Shown: positions 45,024 through 53,762, counted from the stretch's first letter. The stretch is DNA of 64,000 nucleotides from Glycomyces tenuis DSM 44171 (GCF_000427885.1 NZ_ATYW01000017.1:124001-188000); one strand, 5' to 3'. Notes: generated by a model from the letters alone, not told the origin. A program made the numbers and translations.

Positions 45024-46306
45024 ACCCACACGAGATGCGCGAGCTGTTCAACGACGCGCTCGCGGGACCCGCGCCGGCCCGGCGGGCGAGCACCGACGAC
45101 ATCGTCGCCTCCGGGAAGAGGTCGCATCGGCGGCGCCGAGCCGCCCAGACCGGAGCCGGCGCGCTCGCGGCGGTCGCCGCCCTCGCCCTGGTCGTGACCG
45201 CGCCCATGGTGCTCGGTCGAGGCGGCGACGCCGGACCGCCGGCCTCCGGCGAAAGCGGCGAGGAGTCCCCCTGCTCGGAGCCGAGCGAGGAGATGACCGC
45301 GGAGCAGGCCGCCGTCGCGACCATGTACGACCACGAGTTGCGGGAGCACGTCGCCGGCATCGGCGGCTCCGTGGGCGGCTCGTGCGGCCAGGGCGAAGCG
45401 GACCACGACGACTTCTACTACGATGCGGAGCTCGGCGGCTACCGCTTCGAAGGGATCGCGACCTTCCCCGACACCGACGAGCGCGTATCGCTCACTGTGG
45501 ATGTGCTCGATCCGGCGGGCGATCCGATGGTCCGGGCCGAGGAACTCGCCGGATGCGAGTCCATCGACGGCACCTGCACGTGGGACGGCGGCCTACTGAT
45601 GGTCGAAGAGCAGCGCACGGTGCTCGTGGACGAAGACGTGCCGTCCTCCGAGGAGCGACTCCCGTACCACAGCGCACTGCTGCTGCACGGGGACGGCACC
45701 GTCGTCCACGTGCAGATGGGCGTCGCCGGCGGGCCCGGCACGCTGAGCACGACGCCCGAGCAGCTCGGCCAGCTCGCGGCAGCCATCCCGGTCGGCGAGG
45801 AGGCGCCGGAGGCGGAGCAGTCGGAAGAGGAGTCGACCCCTGCCGAGGAGGAGCTGATCGGCGCGTTCACCGACGCGATCGCCTCGGAGCTCCCCGGGGC
45901 GGTCGTGGACGCGGAGGCGTCGATCGCCTTCGCCGACGTCGAGGAGGGCTCCCACTACGGCGAGGACGACACCGCCGTCGCCGTCGTCGAGGCCGTCATC
46001 GACGGGCAGCCGGTGACCCTGTTCCTGCAGAAGACCCCCATCGACGCCCCCGGCGACGGGGGAGCCGGTCAGACCGCCGCGGAGCACTACTCGAAGTGCG
46101 ATGACGCCGCGGACTGCCAGTTCATCGAGGTGGACGAGTCGACGTCGCGGGTGCACCGGACGGTGGAGGACGCGGGGACCGAGCTGACCTCGGTCGAGTT
46201 CCGAGCCGGGAGCGGCTGGGTGCTCGGCGTCGGCGTCAAGGCCGCCGAGGGGACGCCGCCGGTCGACTTCGAGACGCTGGACGCGATGGTGGCCCTGATC
46301 GGCTGA
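45020..46306 (+). CDS. Single-pass membrane protein coupled to the sigma factor (putative anti-sigma)
   Basis: A 428-residue protein of unrecognised family. A short cytoplasmic N-terminus (MNPHEMRELFNDALAGPAP) is followed by a basic SHRRRR and one helix at about 43-65. The long extracellular part is acidic, with two similar-sized lobes separated by an EEAPEAEQSEEES linker near residue 270. The ATG overlaps the sigma factor stop (ATGA). By position it is the likely membrane regulator of that sigma factor; no zinc anti-sigma motif (HxxxCxxC) is visible. Confidence 0.7.
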   Translation: MNPHEMRELFNDALAGPAPARRASTDDIVASGKRSHRRRRAAQTGAGALAAVAALALVVTAPMVLGRGGDAGPPASGESGEESPCSEPSEEMTAEQAAVATMYDHELREHVAGIGGSVGGSCGQGEADHDDFYYDAELGGYRFEGIATFPDTDERVSLTVDVLDPAGDPMVRAEELAGCESIDGTCTWDGGLLMVEEQRTVLVDEDVPSSEERLPYHSALLLHGDGTVVHVQMGVAGGPGTLSTTPEQLGQLAAAIPVGEEAPEAEQSEEESTPAEEELIGAFTDAIASELPGAVVDAEASIAFADVEEGSHYGEDDTAVAVVEAVIDGQPVTLFLQKTPIDAPGDGGAGQTAAEHYSKCDDAADCQFIEVDESTSRVHRTVEDAGTELTSVEFRAGSGWVLGVGVKAAEGTPPVDFETLDAMVALIG

Positions 46307-46323
46307 CCCCGCTGCGAGATCCG

Positions 46324-46366
46324 ACACTGCGGGCCGGTGCGCCGAACACGCACCGGCCCGCAGTGT
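46324..46366. terminator. Strong bidirectional hairpin between convergent genes
   Basis: ACACTGCGGGCCGGTGCG (46324-46341) and its exact complement at 46349-46366 form an 18-bp perfect stem with a 7-nt loop, between the genes ending at 46306 and 46403. No U tract, as is common in high-GC actinomycetes. Confidence 0.8.
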
Positions 46367-46402
46367 GTCGGAGCGGCGGAGCGGGGTCGGCGAACGGGGC
46401 GG

Positions 46403-46954
46403 TCAGGGTGCGAGGGCCTTGAGAGCCAGCTCGACCACGCGCGCCGGGGCGGTGCCGTGCTCGGCCATGACGATGCAGCCCGCGATGAGGGACTTGAGGT
46501 CGGCGGCGTCGAAGTCGCGTCGGACGGCGCCTGCCGCTTGGGCGCGTTCGAGAATGCGGCCTTCGGCGGCGAACATCTCGGCGCCCAGGTCGCTCCCGGG
46601 GCCGATCTCGACATCGGCCACTTCGGCCAGGCCCTGGTAGAGCGAGCGGTCGCGGACGGTGCGCTCGATGATGTAGGCGATGAACTCGCCGAAGGCCGCG
46701 GCCGGGTCGTCGCCCTCGGCGAAGCCGCGCAGGACATCGACCAGCTCGTCCATCTTGCGGGCCAGGATGGCCGCGAACAGGGCCTCCTTGGTCGGGAAGT
46801 GGCGGTAGACGGTGCCCACGCCCACGCCGACCTCCTTGGCGATCGCGCTGACCGGCACCCCGAAGCCGCGCTCGGCGACGAGCGCCTCGGCGACCTCCAG
46901 GACCTGGGCGCGGTTGCGCACCGCGTCTGCGCGCAGCGGCCGTTCGGCGTTCAA
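46403..46954 (-). CDS. TetR-family transcriptional regulator
   Basis: A 183-residue TetR repressor with VPVSAIAKEVGVGVGTVYRHFPTKEALF as helix-turn-helix. It is divergent from an aldo/keto reductase gene; two 18-bp operator-like palindromes lie in the gap. Similar half-sites occur at 56750-56789 before another oxidoreductase gene. Confidence 0.89.
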   Translation of the reverse strand: MNAERPLRADAVRNRAQVLEVAEALVAERGFGVPVSAIAKEVGVGVGTVYRHFPTKEALFAAILARKMDELVDVLRGFAEGDDPAAAFGEFIAYIIERTVRDRSLYQGLAEVADVEIGPGSDLGAEMFAAEGRILERAQAAGAVRRDFDAADLKSLIAGCIVMAEHGTAPARVVELALKALAP

Positions 46955-46973
46955 GGGGCCCCCTTGTTTGCAA

Positions 46974-47021
46974 ACGGAATCAACATTCCGTATATTTAAA
47001 ACGGAACAATCATTCCGTTTT
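46974..47021. promoter_or_regulatory. Two TetR-type operators in the divergent promoter
   Basis: Operator 1 is ACGGAAT-CAAC-ATTCCGT (46974-46991, perfect 7-bp arms). Operator 2 is ACGGAACAATCATTCCGT within AAAACGGAA...TTCCGTTTT (46998-47021, perfect 9-bp arms). They differ at two positions of 18. TATATTTAAA between them supplies promoter-like AT sequence. Confidence 0.78.
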
Positions 47022-47047
47022 CGTTCCTCTCAGCAAGGAGCCTATCC

Positions 47048-48130
47048 GTGACCACCATGAACGCCTACCACCTCCTCGGCGGCAGCGGCCTGCGCGTCTC
47101 CCCGCTCGCCCTCGGCACCATGACCTTCGCCCAGGACGACTGGGGCAGCGACGCGGCCACCGCCCGCGCCGTCCTCGACCGCTACCTCGAGGCGGGCGGC
47201 AACTTCGTCGACACCGCCGACGTCTACTCCCAGGGCCGCAGCGAGGCGCTGCTCGGCGAGTTCCTCGCCGAACCGGGCCTGCGCGACCGGATCGTGCTGG
47301 CCACCAAGTACTCGCAGGGCGGCGGCACCCGCAACCCCAACCGGGTCGGCAACGGCCGCAAGAACATGCTCGCCACGCTCGAGGAGTCCCTGCGCCGCCT
47401 CGGCACCGACTACATCGACCTGTACTGGGTCCACATCTGGGACGCCGTCACCCCGGTCGAGGAGGTCATGTCCACCTTCGACGCCCTGGTGCGCTCGGGC
47501 AAGGTCCGCGCCGTGGGCCTGTCGAACGTGCCCGCGTGGTATGCGGCCAAGGCGCAGATGACGGCCCGGTGGCGCGGCTGGGAGCCGGTCGCCGCGCTCC
47601 AGCTCGAGTACTCCCTGATCAACCGGGAGATCGAGGCCGAGCACGTCGGCGCCGCCCTCGACCTCGACATGGGCGTCGTGCCCTGGAGCCCGCTCGCCAG
47701 TGGCTTCCTGACCGGGAAGTACCGCCGCACCGACGACTACGTGGAGGGCGAGGGGCGGCTCAACGACGCCTCCCAGCGGTACTTCCGCCAGATGCTCGGC
47801 GGCTTCGGCGAGCGCCACTGGCGCACCCTCGACGTCCTGGACGAGATCGCCGGGGAGACCGGCCGGAGCATGGCGCAGGTGGCGCTGAACTGGGCGCTCA
47901 GGCGCCGCGGCGTCGCCTCGGTCATCATCGGCGCCCGCGACACCGCCCAGCTCGACCAGAACCTCGCCGCACTGGACTTCGAGCTGACGCCCGAGCAGGC
48001 GGCCCGGCTCGACGAGGCCAGTGCGCCGCCGGTCGGCAAGCTGCGGCTGATGCAAGACCCCGAGGTGCTCGGATCGGTGCTGACCCCCGGCTATACGGTC
48101 GCCGGGGAACCGGCCTGGTACCGAGGCTGA
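47048..48130 (+). CDS. Aldo/keto reductase
   Basis: A 360-residue aldo/keto reductase of the YajO/potassium-channel-beta-like group. Catalytic segments: FVDTADVYSQGRSE (Asp, Tyr), ATKYSQGG (Lys) and LYWVHIWDAVTPVEEV (His). GTG at 47048 has AAGGAG 7 nt upstream; an ATG at 47057 is an alternative. Controlled by the divergent TetR at 46954. It ends 6 nt before the convergent cydB stop. Confidence 0.88.
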   Translation: MTTMNAYHLLGGSGLRVSPLALGTMTFAQDDWGSDAATARAVLDRYLEAGGNFVDTADVYSQGRSEALLGEFLAEPGLRDRIVLATKYSQGGGTRNPNRVGNGRKNMLATLEESLRRLGTDYIDLYWVHIWDAVTPVEEVMSTFDALVRSGKVRAVGLSNVPAWYAAKAQMTARWRGWEPVAALQLEYSLINREIEAEHVGAALDLDMGVVPWSPLASGFLTGKYRRTDDYVEGEGRLNDASQRYFRQMLGGFGERHWRTLDVLDEIAGETGRSMAQVALNWALRRRGVASVIIGARDTAQLDQNLAALDFELTPEQAARLDEASAPPVGKLRLMQDPEVLGSVLTPGYTVAGEPAWYRG

Positions 48131-48136
48131 GGACCG

Positions 48137-49144
48137 TCAGTGCCCGGCGCCGCTCCACTCCTTCGTCTGGGTGAGGCGGAACAGGTACAGCAGCGCCGGT
48201 CCGACGACGACCGCGGCGATGCCGGCGGCCACCAGCAGCCCCCAGAGGGTCGCCCGCGCCCCGGCGGCGTCGTCGATCGTCATGTGGTCGACCAGCAGCC
48301 ACGGGTACTGGCCGAGACCCCAACCCGAGACCACGGAGGACACCGCGAGGACGGCGGTGAGGCGGGCGGGGCCGTAGCGGCGCCGCAGCAGCAGGAGCAG
48401 GGTCGCGCCGCCGCCCAGCGCCGAGAGGACGATGAGCGGCGCGGCCCGCCCGGCGAGGCCCTCGCTCAACGTCGGCGCGTCCGCGGTGAGCGGTATGAGC
48501 GCGGCGAACACCACCGCGCCGGTCACGGCCCCGACGGCGAGCGAGCGGACCCGCAGCCGCTCGGCCAGGCGCCGCTGTCCCCCGCGGGCGGCGTCGGCGG
48601 TCAGGAACACCCCGGCCAGGAACGCGCACGTGCCCACCGCGATGACCCCGCCGAACAGCGAGGTCGGGTTGAGCCAGGACGTCCACAGGTCGCCGTGGCC
48701 CTCGGCGGGGACGCGGCCCGAGGCGAGGGCGCCCGCGACGGTGCCGAAGCAGAACGGCGCCAGCACAGAGGAGCACGCGAAGATCGCTCCGAACAGCCGC
48801 GCCTGGCCGAGGGTCTCGCTGTACTTGCGGAACGCGAAGCTCGCGCCGCGCAGGACGATGCCGAGCAGCGCCAGCACCAGCGGCACGATCACGGTCGTCA
48901 TCGCCGCGGCGAACGAGGCGGGGAACGCCGTCCACCACATGACGAGCACGTAGATCAGCCAGACGTGGTTGGCCTCCCAGACCGGGCCGATGCTGCGGTC
49001 GATGAGGGTCCGCACCTCGGCGCCCCGCCTGCTGCCGCCCGCGGTGAGGTCGAAGAAGCCGGAGCCGAAGTCGGCCCCGCCGAGCACGGCGTAGGCGACG
49101 ACGCCGACGAACAGGGCCGCCGCGACGGCGATCTCGAGGCTCAT
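48137..49144 (-). CDS. cydB: Cytochrome bd quinol oxidase subunit II
   Basis: A 335-residue membrane protein, the second subunit of the cytochrome bd terminal oxidase. The start AVLGGADFGSGFFDLTAGG and the PVWEANHVWLIYVLVMWWTAFP segment are CydB hallmarks. About eight helices follow. The ATG at 49144 overlaps the cydA stop (ATGA). No cydCD genes follow; the next gene downstream is convergent. Confidence 0.95.
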   Translation of the reverse strand: MSLEIAVAAALFVGVVAYAVLGGADFGSGFFDLTAGGSRRGAEVRTLIDRSIGPVWEANHVWLIYVLVMWWTAFPASFAAAMTTVIVPLVLALLGIVLRGASFAFRKYSETLGQARLFGAIFACSSVLAPFCFGTVAGALASGRVPAEGHGDLWTSWLNPTSLFGGVIAVGTCAFLAGVFLTADAARGGQRRLAERLRVRSLAVGAVTGAVVFAALIPLTADAPTLSEGLAGRAAPLIVLSALGGGATLLLLLRRRYGPARLTAVLAVSSVVSGWGLGQYPWLLVDHMTIDDAAGARATLWGLLVAAGIAAVVVGPALLYLFRLTQTKEWSGAGH

Positions 49145-50568
49145 CGCTCCTCCCCCGCGCCCGCTTCGGACAGTTCGGGGCCGTAGGGGCTCGGCAGATC
49201 GGAGGCGCCGTTCCTCCAGCGCCGGGCCATCGAGCGCAGGACGATCGCGGCGCCGACGGTCATGGCGCCGTAGAGCACGATCGAGGCGATCAGCACGCCC
49301 CACAGTCCGGCCGTGAAATCGCCGACCGCCTCGGGAGTCCGCATGACGCCGTAGACGATCCACGGCTGCCTGCCGACCTCGGTGGCGATCCACCCGGCCT
49401 CGAGCGCGAGCACCGCGAGCGGCCCGCCGACGGCGGCGAAGCGCAGGAACCAGCGGTTGTCGAGCAGGTCCCGGCCCCGCCAGCGCATGAACCAGTAGAG
49501 CAGGACGGCGAGCATGAGCAGGAGGCCGATGCCGATCATGGTCTGGAAGGCCCAGTGGGTGATGTTGACCGGCGGCAGGTCCTCGGCGGGGATCGTGTCC
49601 ATGCCCGGCACCGGCTCGTCGAGTGAGCCCTGGGCGATCAGGGAACCGAGGTAGGGGATGTCGATCGCGCCCTTGACCTCGCCGTCGATGTAGACGCCGC
49701 CGATGCGCAGCGGCGATGCGCCGTCGGTGGTGGTCTCGGCGAGCTCGAAGGCGGCGAGCTTGGCGGGCTGCCGCTCGTCGAGGCCCTCGCCGAGGAAGTG
49801 CCCGACGAAGGGCTGGGCGAGGGCGGCGATCGTCGCGAAGACGAACGGCACGAGGAAGCCGATGCGGTGGTGCCGGTCGCGCCTGCCGCGCAGCATGCCG
49901 ACGGCGTACACGCCGGCGATCGAGAAGCCGGCGACCATGTAGGCGGCCACCCACATGTGCGCGAACTGGGCGAAGACGTGGCCGTTGAACAGCACCGCCC
50001 ACGGCTGGACGTCGGTGATCTCGCCGTCGACGATGTTGAAGCCCGTGGGCACGTTCATCCAGGCGTTGACGGCGATGACGCAGTAGGTGCCGATCACGCC
50101 GGTCACGGCCATGGGCAGCACCATGAGCAGGTGCCGCTTCGGCGGTATGCGGCCCCAGCCGTAGAGGTAGATGCCGAGGAAGATCGCCTCGAGGAAGAAC
50201 GCGAGGCCTTCGAAGGCGAAGGGCAGGCCGAGGACGTCGCCGAAGGTGCCCATCAGGCCCGGCCACAGGATGCCCATCTCGAAGCTGAGCACGGTGCCCG
50301 AGACGGCGCCGATGGCGAACAGGACGGCGGAGACCTTGGCCCAGCGCTTGGCGAGGTCGAGCGCGACCGGGTCGTTCTTGCGGATGCCGCGCAGGTGCAT
50401 CACGAAGATGATGGCGGGGAAGGCGACGCCGAAGCAGGCGAGGATGATGTGCCAGCCCAGGGACAGGGCCATCTGCTGGCGGGCCGGGAGCAGTCCGGCG
50501 GGTTCCGCGGAGGCGAGCACCGTCGGCGCCGCATCCGACATCTGGGCGAGGACCTCATGGACCGACAT
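49141..50568 (-). CDS. cydA: Cytochrome bd quinol oxidase subunit I
   Basis: A 475-residue membrane protein that oxidises quinol and reduces oxygen to water with high affinity. The haem ligand His40 lies in SLGWHII; FNGHVFAQFAHMWVAAYM carries the second ligand region, and TEVGRQPWIVYGVMRT is the conserved quinol-site block. The Q loop is short. A Rex-type operator lies about 40 bp upstream, so expression should rise when the NADH/NAD ratio is high. Confidence 0.96.
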   Translation of the reverse strand: MSVHEVLAQMSDAAPTVLASAEPAGLLPARQQMALSLGWHIILACFGVAFPAIIFVMHLRGIRKNDPVALDLAKRWAKVSAVLFAIGAVSGTVLSFEMGILWPGLMGTFGDVLGLPFAFEGLAFFLEAIFLGIYLYGWGRIPPKRHLLMVLPMAVTGVIGTYCVIAVNAWMNVPTGFNIVDGEITDVQPWAVLFNGHVFAQFAHMWVAAYMVAGFSIAGVYAVGMLRGRRDRHHRIGFLVPFVFATIAALAQPFVGHFLGEGLDERQPAKLAAFELAETTTDGASPLRIGGVYIDGEVKGAIDIPYLGSLIAQGSLDEPVPGMDTIPAEDLPPVNITHWAFQTMIGIGLLLMLAVLLYWFMRWRGRDLLDNRWFLRFAAVGGPLAVLALEAGWIATEVGRQPWIVYGVMRTPEAVGDFTAGLWGVLIASIVLYGAMTVGAAIVLRSMARRWRNGASDLPSPYGPELSEAGAGEER

Positions 50569-50607
50569 GCCTTGAAACTACGTCTGAACACGTTCAAATC
50601 CTCGCGC

Positions 50608-50625
50608 TTGTGAAAGTTTTCACAT
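50608..50625. promoter_or_regulatory. Rex-type redox operator upstream of cydAB
   Basis: TTGTGAAAGTTTTCACAT matches the Rex operator pattern TTGTGAA-N4-TTCACAA at 13 of 14 defined positions. Rex is known to repress cyd genes in actinomycetes and to release DNA on binding NADH. Confidence 0.8.
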
Positions 50626-50664
50626 GACGCGCCCCTCCCGCTCCCGCGCGACTTCGCCGAACGC

Positions 50665-50717
50665 TTGACACGACCACCCCGGGCCTCCTAATATAAGTTG
50701 CAACTTATATTAGGAGG
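50665..50717 (+). promoter_or_regulatory. Promoter inside a 34-bp perfect palindrome (ArsR operator)
   Basis: TTGACA (50665-50670) and TAATAT (50689-50694) are 18 nt apart. A perfect palindrome covers 50684-50717: CCTCCTAATATAAGTTG followed by its exact complement. It contains the -10 box, the likely start point and the GGAGG ribosome site for the ATG at 50722. The ArsR protein of this operon is the expected binder. Confidence 0.85.
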
Positions 50718-50721
50718 AGAC

Positions 50722-51375
50722 ATGGCAACGCCCGATCCCATCAAGACCGCCCGGCTCGTGACGCGCGAGCTTCGGGGCGGCTCCCGCGACGGACGACCGA
50801 CCAAGATCGCCGTCGCGCGCCGCACGTACAGAGCCGAGCGCTCCGACGTGTGGGACGCCCTCACCGACGCCGAGCGGCTGCCGCGCTGGTTCCTGCCGGT
50901 CAGCGGCGATCTCTCCGTCGGCGGCCGCTACCAGTTCGAAGGCAACGCGGGCGGCCTCGTCGAACGCTGCTCCGAGCCCGAGAGCCTCGCCGTGACCTGG
51001 GAGTTCGGCGGGCAGGTCTCGTGGCTGGAGGTCCGCCTCAGCGAGACCGACGGCGGCACGGCCCTCGAACTCGTCCACGAGGCCCACGTCGACCCCGCGC
51101 TGTGGGAGCAGTTCGGCCCCGGCGCGGTGGGCCTGGGCTGGGACGGGTCCCTCATGGGCCTCGGCCTGCACCTGGACACCGGCGAGAGCGCCGACCCGCA
51201 GGAGCACGAGGCCTGGGCCGTCGGCCCCGAGGGCGTCGCCTTCTTCACCGAGTGCGCCGAGGACTGGGCGCGGGCCCAGATCGAGACCGGCGACGACCCC
51301 GACAAGGCGCGCGCCGCCGCCCAGGGCGCGATCGCGTTCTACACGACGCCGCCGGAAGCGGCCCAGGAGGGCTGA
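50722..51375 (+). CDS. SRPBCC/AHSA1-domain protein
   Basis: A 217-residue AHSA1/START-like protein. The fold signs are ARRTYRAERSDVWDALTDAERLPRWFLPVSGDLSVGG and VTWEFGGQVSWLEVRLSE. ATG at 50722 follows GGAGG. Its stop overlaps the ArsR start by one base (TGATG). Such pairs usually have the ArsR protein repress both genes; the ligand is unknown. Confidence 0.85.
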   Translation: MATPDPIKTARLVTRELRGGSRDGRPTKIAVARRTYRAERSDVWDALTDAERLPRWFLPVSGDLSVGGRYQFEGNAGGLVERCSEPESLAVTWEFGGQVSWLEVRLSETDGGTALELVHEAHVDPALWEQFGPGAVGLGWDGSLMGLGLHLDTGESADPQEHEAWAVGPEGVAFFTECAEDWARAQIETGDDPDKARAAAQGAIAFYTTPPEAAQEG

Positions 51376-51758
51376 TGTCCGTCGAGGTCTTCGACGCGCT
51401 GGGCGACCCGGTGCGCCGCCGGATCCTCGAGCTGCTGAACGAGGGCGAGCGGCCGGCGGGGGTGATCGCGGAGGCGCTGCGCGCGCAGTTCGGGATCTCC
51501 CAGCCGGCCGCCTCCCAGCATCTGCGGGTCCTGCGCGAGGCCGGGCTGGTCACCGTCCGCGCCGAGGGCACGCGGCGCGTGTACGGCGTCGACGCCGCCG
51601 GGCTCGCCGTCGTCCAGGAGTGGCTCGCGCGCTTCGCCGACGCCTTCGCGCAGCCGCTGGACGCCTTGGAGACCGAGCTCGCCAGGGGCCGCCGCGAGCG
51701 GCGGCTGGCCCGAGGCGCGGCGCCGGACCGGCGGGGCCGGGACCGGCGCGCCGGTTGA
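51375..51758 (+). CDS. ArsR-family transcriptional regulator
   Basis: A 127-residue winged-helix repressor: EVFDALGDPVRRRILELLNEG and FGISQPAASQHLRVLREAGLVTVRAEGTRRVYGVD. No cysteine metal site is seen, so it belongs to the non-metal SdpR/Rv2034-like subgroup paired with SRPBCC proteins. It probably binds the 34-bp palindrome upstream of the operon. Confidence 0.88.
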   Translation: MSVEVFDALGDPVRRRILELLNEGERPAGVIAEALRAQFGISQPAASQHLRVLREAGLVTVRAEGTRRVYGVDAAGLAVVQEWLARFADAFAQPLDALETELARGRRERRLARGAAPDRRGRDRRAG

Positions 51759-51808
51759 CCGCCCCGCCGCGGCCCCATCGGACGGACCGGTCCGCTAGGT
51801 TCGGCCAC

Positions 51809-52489
51809 ATGGCGATCGAAGCATCCGAATCGGCGCGGCGGCGCGAGGAACTGCTGGACCGCGTCCGGGCACTGGCCTCGGGCGGCGGGCGGGTCCTGAT
51901 CGGGATCACCGGCTGCCCCGGCGCGGGCAAGTCGACCGTCGCCGCGTGGCTGGCGCGCTCGCTCCACTCCTCGGGCACCGGGGCGGTGTGGGTGCCGATG
52001 GACGGCTTCCACCTCGCGCAGGCCGAGCTGGAGCGGCTCGGCCGCGCCGGCAGGAAAGGCGCGATCGACACCTTCGACGCCGCGGGCTACCGGAGCCTCC
52101 TGGGCCGCATCGCCGCCGAGCGCGACCGGGTGGTCTACGCGCCCGCCTTCGACCGGCGCATCGAGGAGCCGGTGGCCGGGTCGATCCCGGTCCCGCCCGA
52201 GACGGCGGTGGCGGTCACCGAGGGGAACTACCTGCTGGACCCCGACGAACCGTGGGGCGAGGTGCGGCGGGAGCTGACCGAGGTCTGGTACTGCGAGCTC
52301 GACGAGCCGATCCGCCTGGCCCGGCTGGCCGCCAGGCACGAGCGCTTCGGGAAGTCGGCCGAGGCGACGCGGGCCTGGATCGAGGCGGTGGACGAGCCGA
52401 ACGCGCGGCGCATCCGCAAGGGCCGCGACCGCGCCGACCTCGTCTTCGACTTCGACGCGCTCAGCATCGGCGCGGGCCCGGCCGCCTGA
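51809..52489 (+). CDS. Nucleoside/nucleotide kinase family protein (PanK/uridine kinase-like)
   Basis: A 226-residue P-loop kinase. Walker A is GCPGAGKST (residues 35-43), followed by VWVPMDGFHLAQ (substrate DGFH motif) and a lid region RLARLAARHERFGKSAEATRAWIE. It resembles the YggC/FrcK-like family whose substrate is a sugar or nucleoside. -10-like TAGGTT ends 7 nt before the ATG, so the mRNA is probably leaderless. Confidence 0.82.
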   Translation: MAIEASESARRREELLDRVRALASGGGRVLIGITGCPGAGKSTVAAWLARSLHSSGTGAVWVPMDGFHLAQAELERLGRAGRKGAIDTFDAAGYRSLLGRIAAERDRVVYAPAFDRRIEEPVAGSIPVPPETAVAVTEGNYLLDPDEPWGEVRRELTEVWYCELDEPIRLARLAARHERFGKSAEATRAWIEAVDEPNARRIRKGRDRADLVFDFDALSIGAGPAA

Positions 52490-52498
52490 CATCCGCCA

Positions 52499-52515
52499 CG
52501 ACGATGTGATCGTCG
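52499..52515 (+). terminator. Short hairpin after the kinase gene
   Basis: CGACGAT-GTG-ATCGTCG is a perfect 7-bp stem 10 nt after the stop at 52489, followed by an ATATTTTC tract, the usual shape of a factor-independent terminator. Confidence 0.6.
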
Positions 52516-52633
52516 GCATATTTTCTCGGTTTCCTGTCACACGCGAGCGAGACGCGGGTTCGACCTGGTGAAGACCACGAGCACCCGCCCGGTGCCCATC
52601 CGCACCCGGCGCGCAACCGACAGGAGTACTCCG

Positions 52634-52981
52634 ATGTCCACCGCCTACACCATCGTCGCCCTTTTCGCCGCCGCCTTCGTCGCCTTCTCGGCCATCGCGA
52701 TCTTCTTCAACTTCTCCTTCGTCACCGATCAACTCTCCGAATACGGCGTGCCCCGTTCCGCGTGGCCCTGGCTCGGCGCCGCCAAGACCGCCGGGGCGAT
52801 CGGCCTCGTCGTCGGCCTGTTCGTGCCGTTCATCGGCGTGGCGGCCGCGATCGGCCTCATCCTGTACTTCACAGGTGCCCTCATCACCGTCCTCAGGGCC
52901 CGTTGCTACTCCCACATCGGCGCCCCCCTGATGTACATGGCGCCGGTGATCGGGGCCCTCGTCCTCGGCGCCGCCGCCTGA
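52634..52981 (+). CDS. DoxX-like membrane protein
   Basis: A 115-residue membrane protein with four hydrophobic segments and the DoxX-like blocks WLGAAKTAGAIGLVVGLFVPFIGVAAAIGLILYF and YMAPVIGALVLGAA. ATG at 52634 follows CAGGAG. Function unknown; relatives are linked to oxidative or thiol stress. Confidence 0.8.
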   Translation: MSTAYTIVALFAAAFVAFSAIAIFFNFSFVTDQLSEYGVPRSAWPWLGAAKTAGAIGLVVGLFVPFIGVAAAIGLILYFTGALITVLRARCYSHIGAPLMYMAPVIGALVLGAAA

Positions 52982-52995
52982 ATCCCGGGCCGCAG

Positions 52996-53019
52996 GCCGG
53001 TGCGGTGAACCGCACCGGC
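52996..53019. terminator. Hairpin between convergent DoxX and methyltransferase genes
   Basis: GCCGGTGCGGT-GA-ACCGCACCGGC forms an 11-bp perfect stem followed by TTT on the plus strand, 15 nt after one stop and 15 nt before the other. Confidence 0.75.
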
Positions 53020-53033
53020 TTTCCGTCCGCCGC

Positions 53034-53762
53034 TCAAGCGGTGTGGAAGAAGATCATCGGGTTGCGGCGGCCGGTGCGGAGCGGGTCGTCGAAACCCAGG
53101 GCGCGGCGGACCCGGTCGAGCTGCCGGTGGATCACCGGCTGCCTGGCCGGGGCCGCGGTGAAGTAGTCCATGCGGCCTTCGCGCAGCCATTTCAGGATCA
53201 GCGCGGCCTCCCCGAAGGGGCGCGGGCGCCGGTGGCGGAAGACGCCGTCGACGCTCACCGGCGTCCCCGGCGCGAGCCGGGCCACCACGTTCGGCAGGTA
53301 CCACTTGGCGAGGCGGGCCGAGTGGTCCCCGTCCAGGAACAGGTAGTCGATCTCGGCGGGGAGGCGGTCGGCGCGGGCCCGGACGTCGCCGGCGGTCAGC
53401 TCCCAGCGGCCCGCCGCCAGGTCCTCGGGGACGGTCGCCGCCGCCCGGCCGCTCGGGTCGAAGGAGTGGAGCCGCCCGTGGCCGTTGTCGCGCAGCGCCC
53501 GCAGCAGCCACGCGGCCGACCAGCCGTCGCCGCCAATCTGGACGACCGTGGCCGGCTCGACCGCCCGCAGCCGCAGATAGGACAGTTCGGCCTCCATGTC
53601 GTCGAGCCGCGGCCGCAGTCCGGGGCGGAGGCGGCGCAGTCCAGCCTGCTCGGCGCTGGCGCGATGCAGCTCGGCCGCGTACCGCTCGTAGCGTTCGACG
53701 TGGACCGCGATCGCGTCGATCGCGGCCGTCAGCCGCTCGAAGTCGCGCATCGGATCGCTCAT
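53034..53762 (-). CDS. Class I SAM-dependent methyltransferase
   Basis: A 242-residue protein of the Methyltransf_24 type. SAM-binding fold signs: TVVQIGGDGWSAAWLLRAL, RLHSFDPSGRA and DYLFLDGDHSARLAKWYL. An N-terminal helical part precedes the domain. ATG at 53762 overlaps the stop of the DUF998 gene (ATGA). Acceptor unknown. Confidence 0.78.
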   Translation of the reverse strand: MSDPMRDFERLTAAIDAIAVHVERYERYAAELHRASAEQAGLRRLRPGLRPRLDDMEAELSYLRLRAVEPATVVQIGGDGWSAAWLLRALRDNGHGRLHSFDPSGRAAATVPEDLAAGRWELTAGDVRARADRLPAEIDYLFLDGDHSARLAKWYLPNVVARLAPGTPVSVDGVFRHRRPRPFGEAALILKWLREGRMDYFTAAPARQPVIHRQLDRVRRALGFDDPLRTGRRNPMIFFHTA

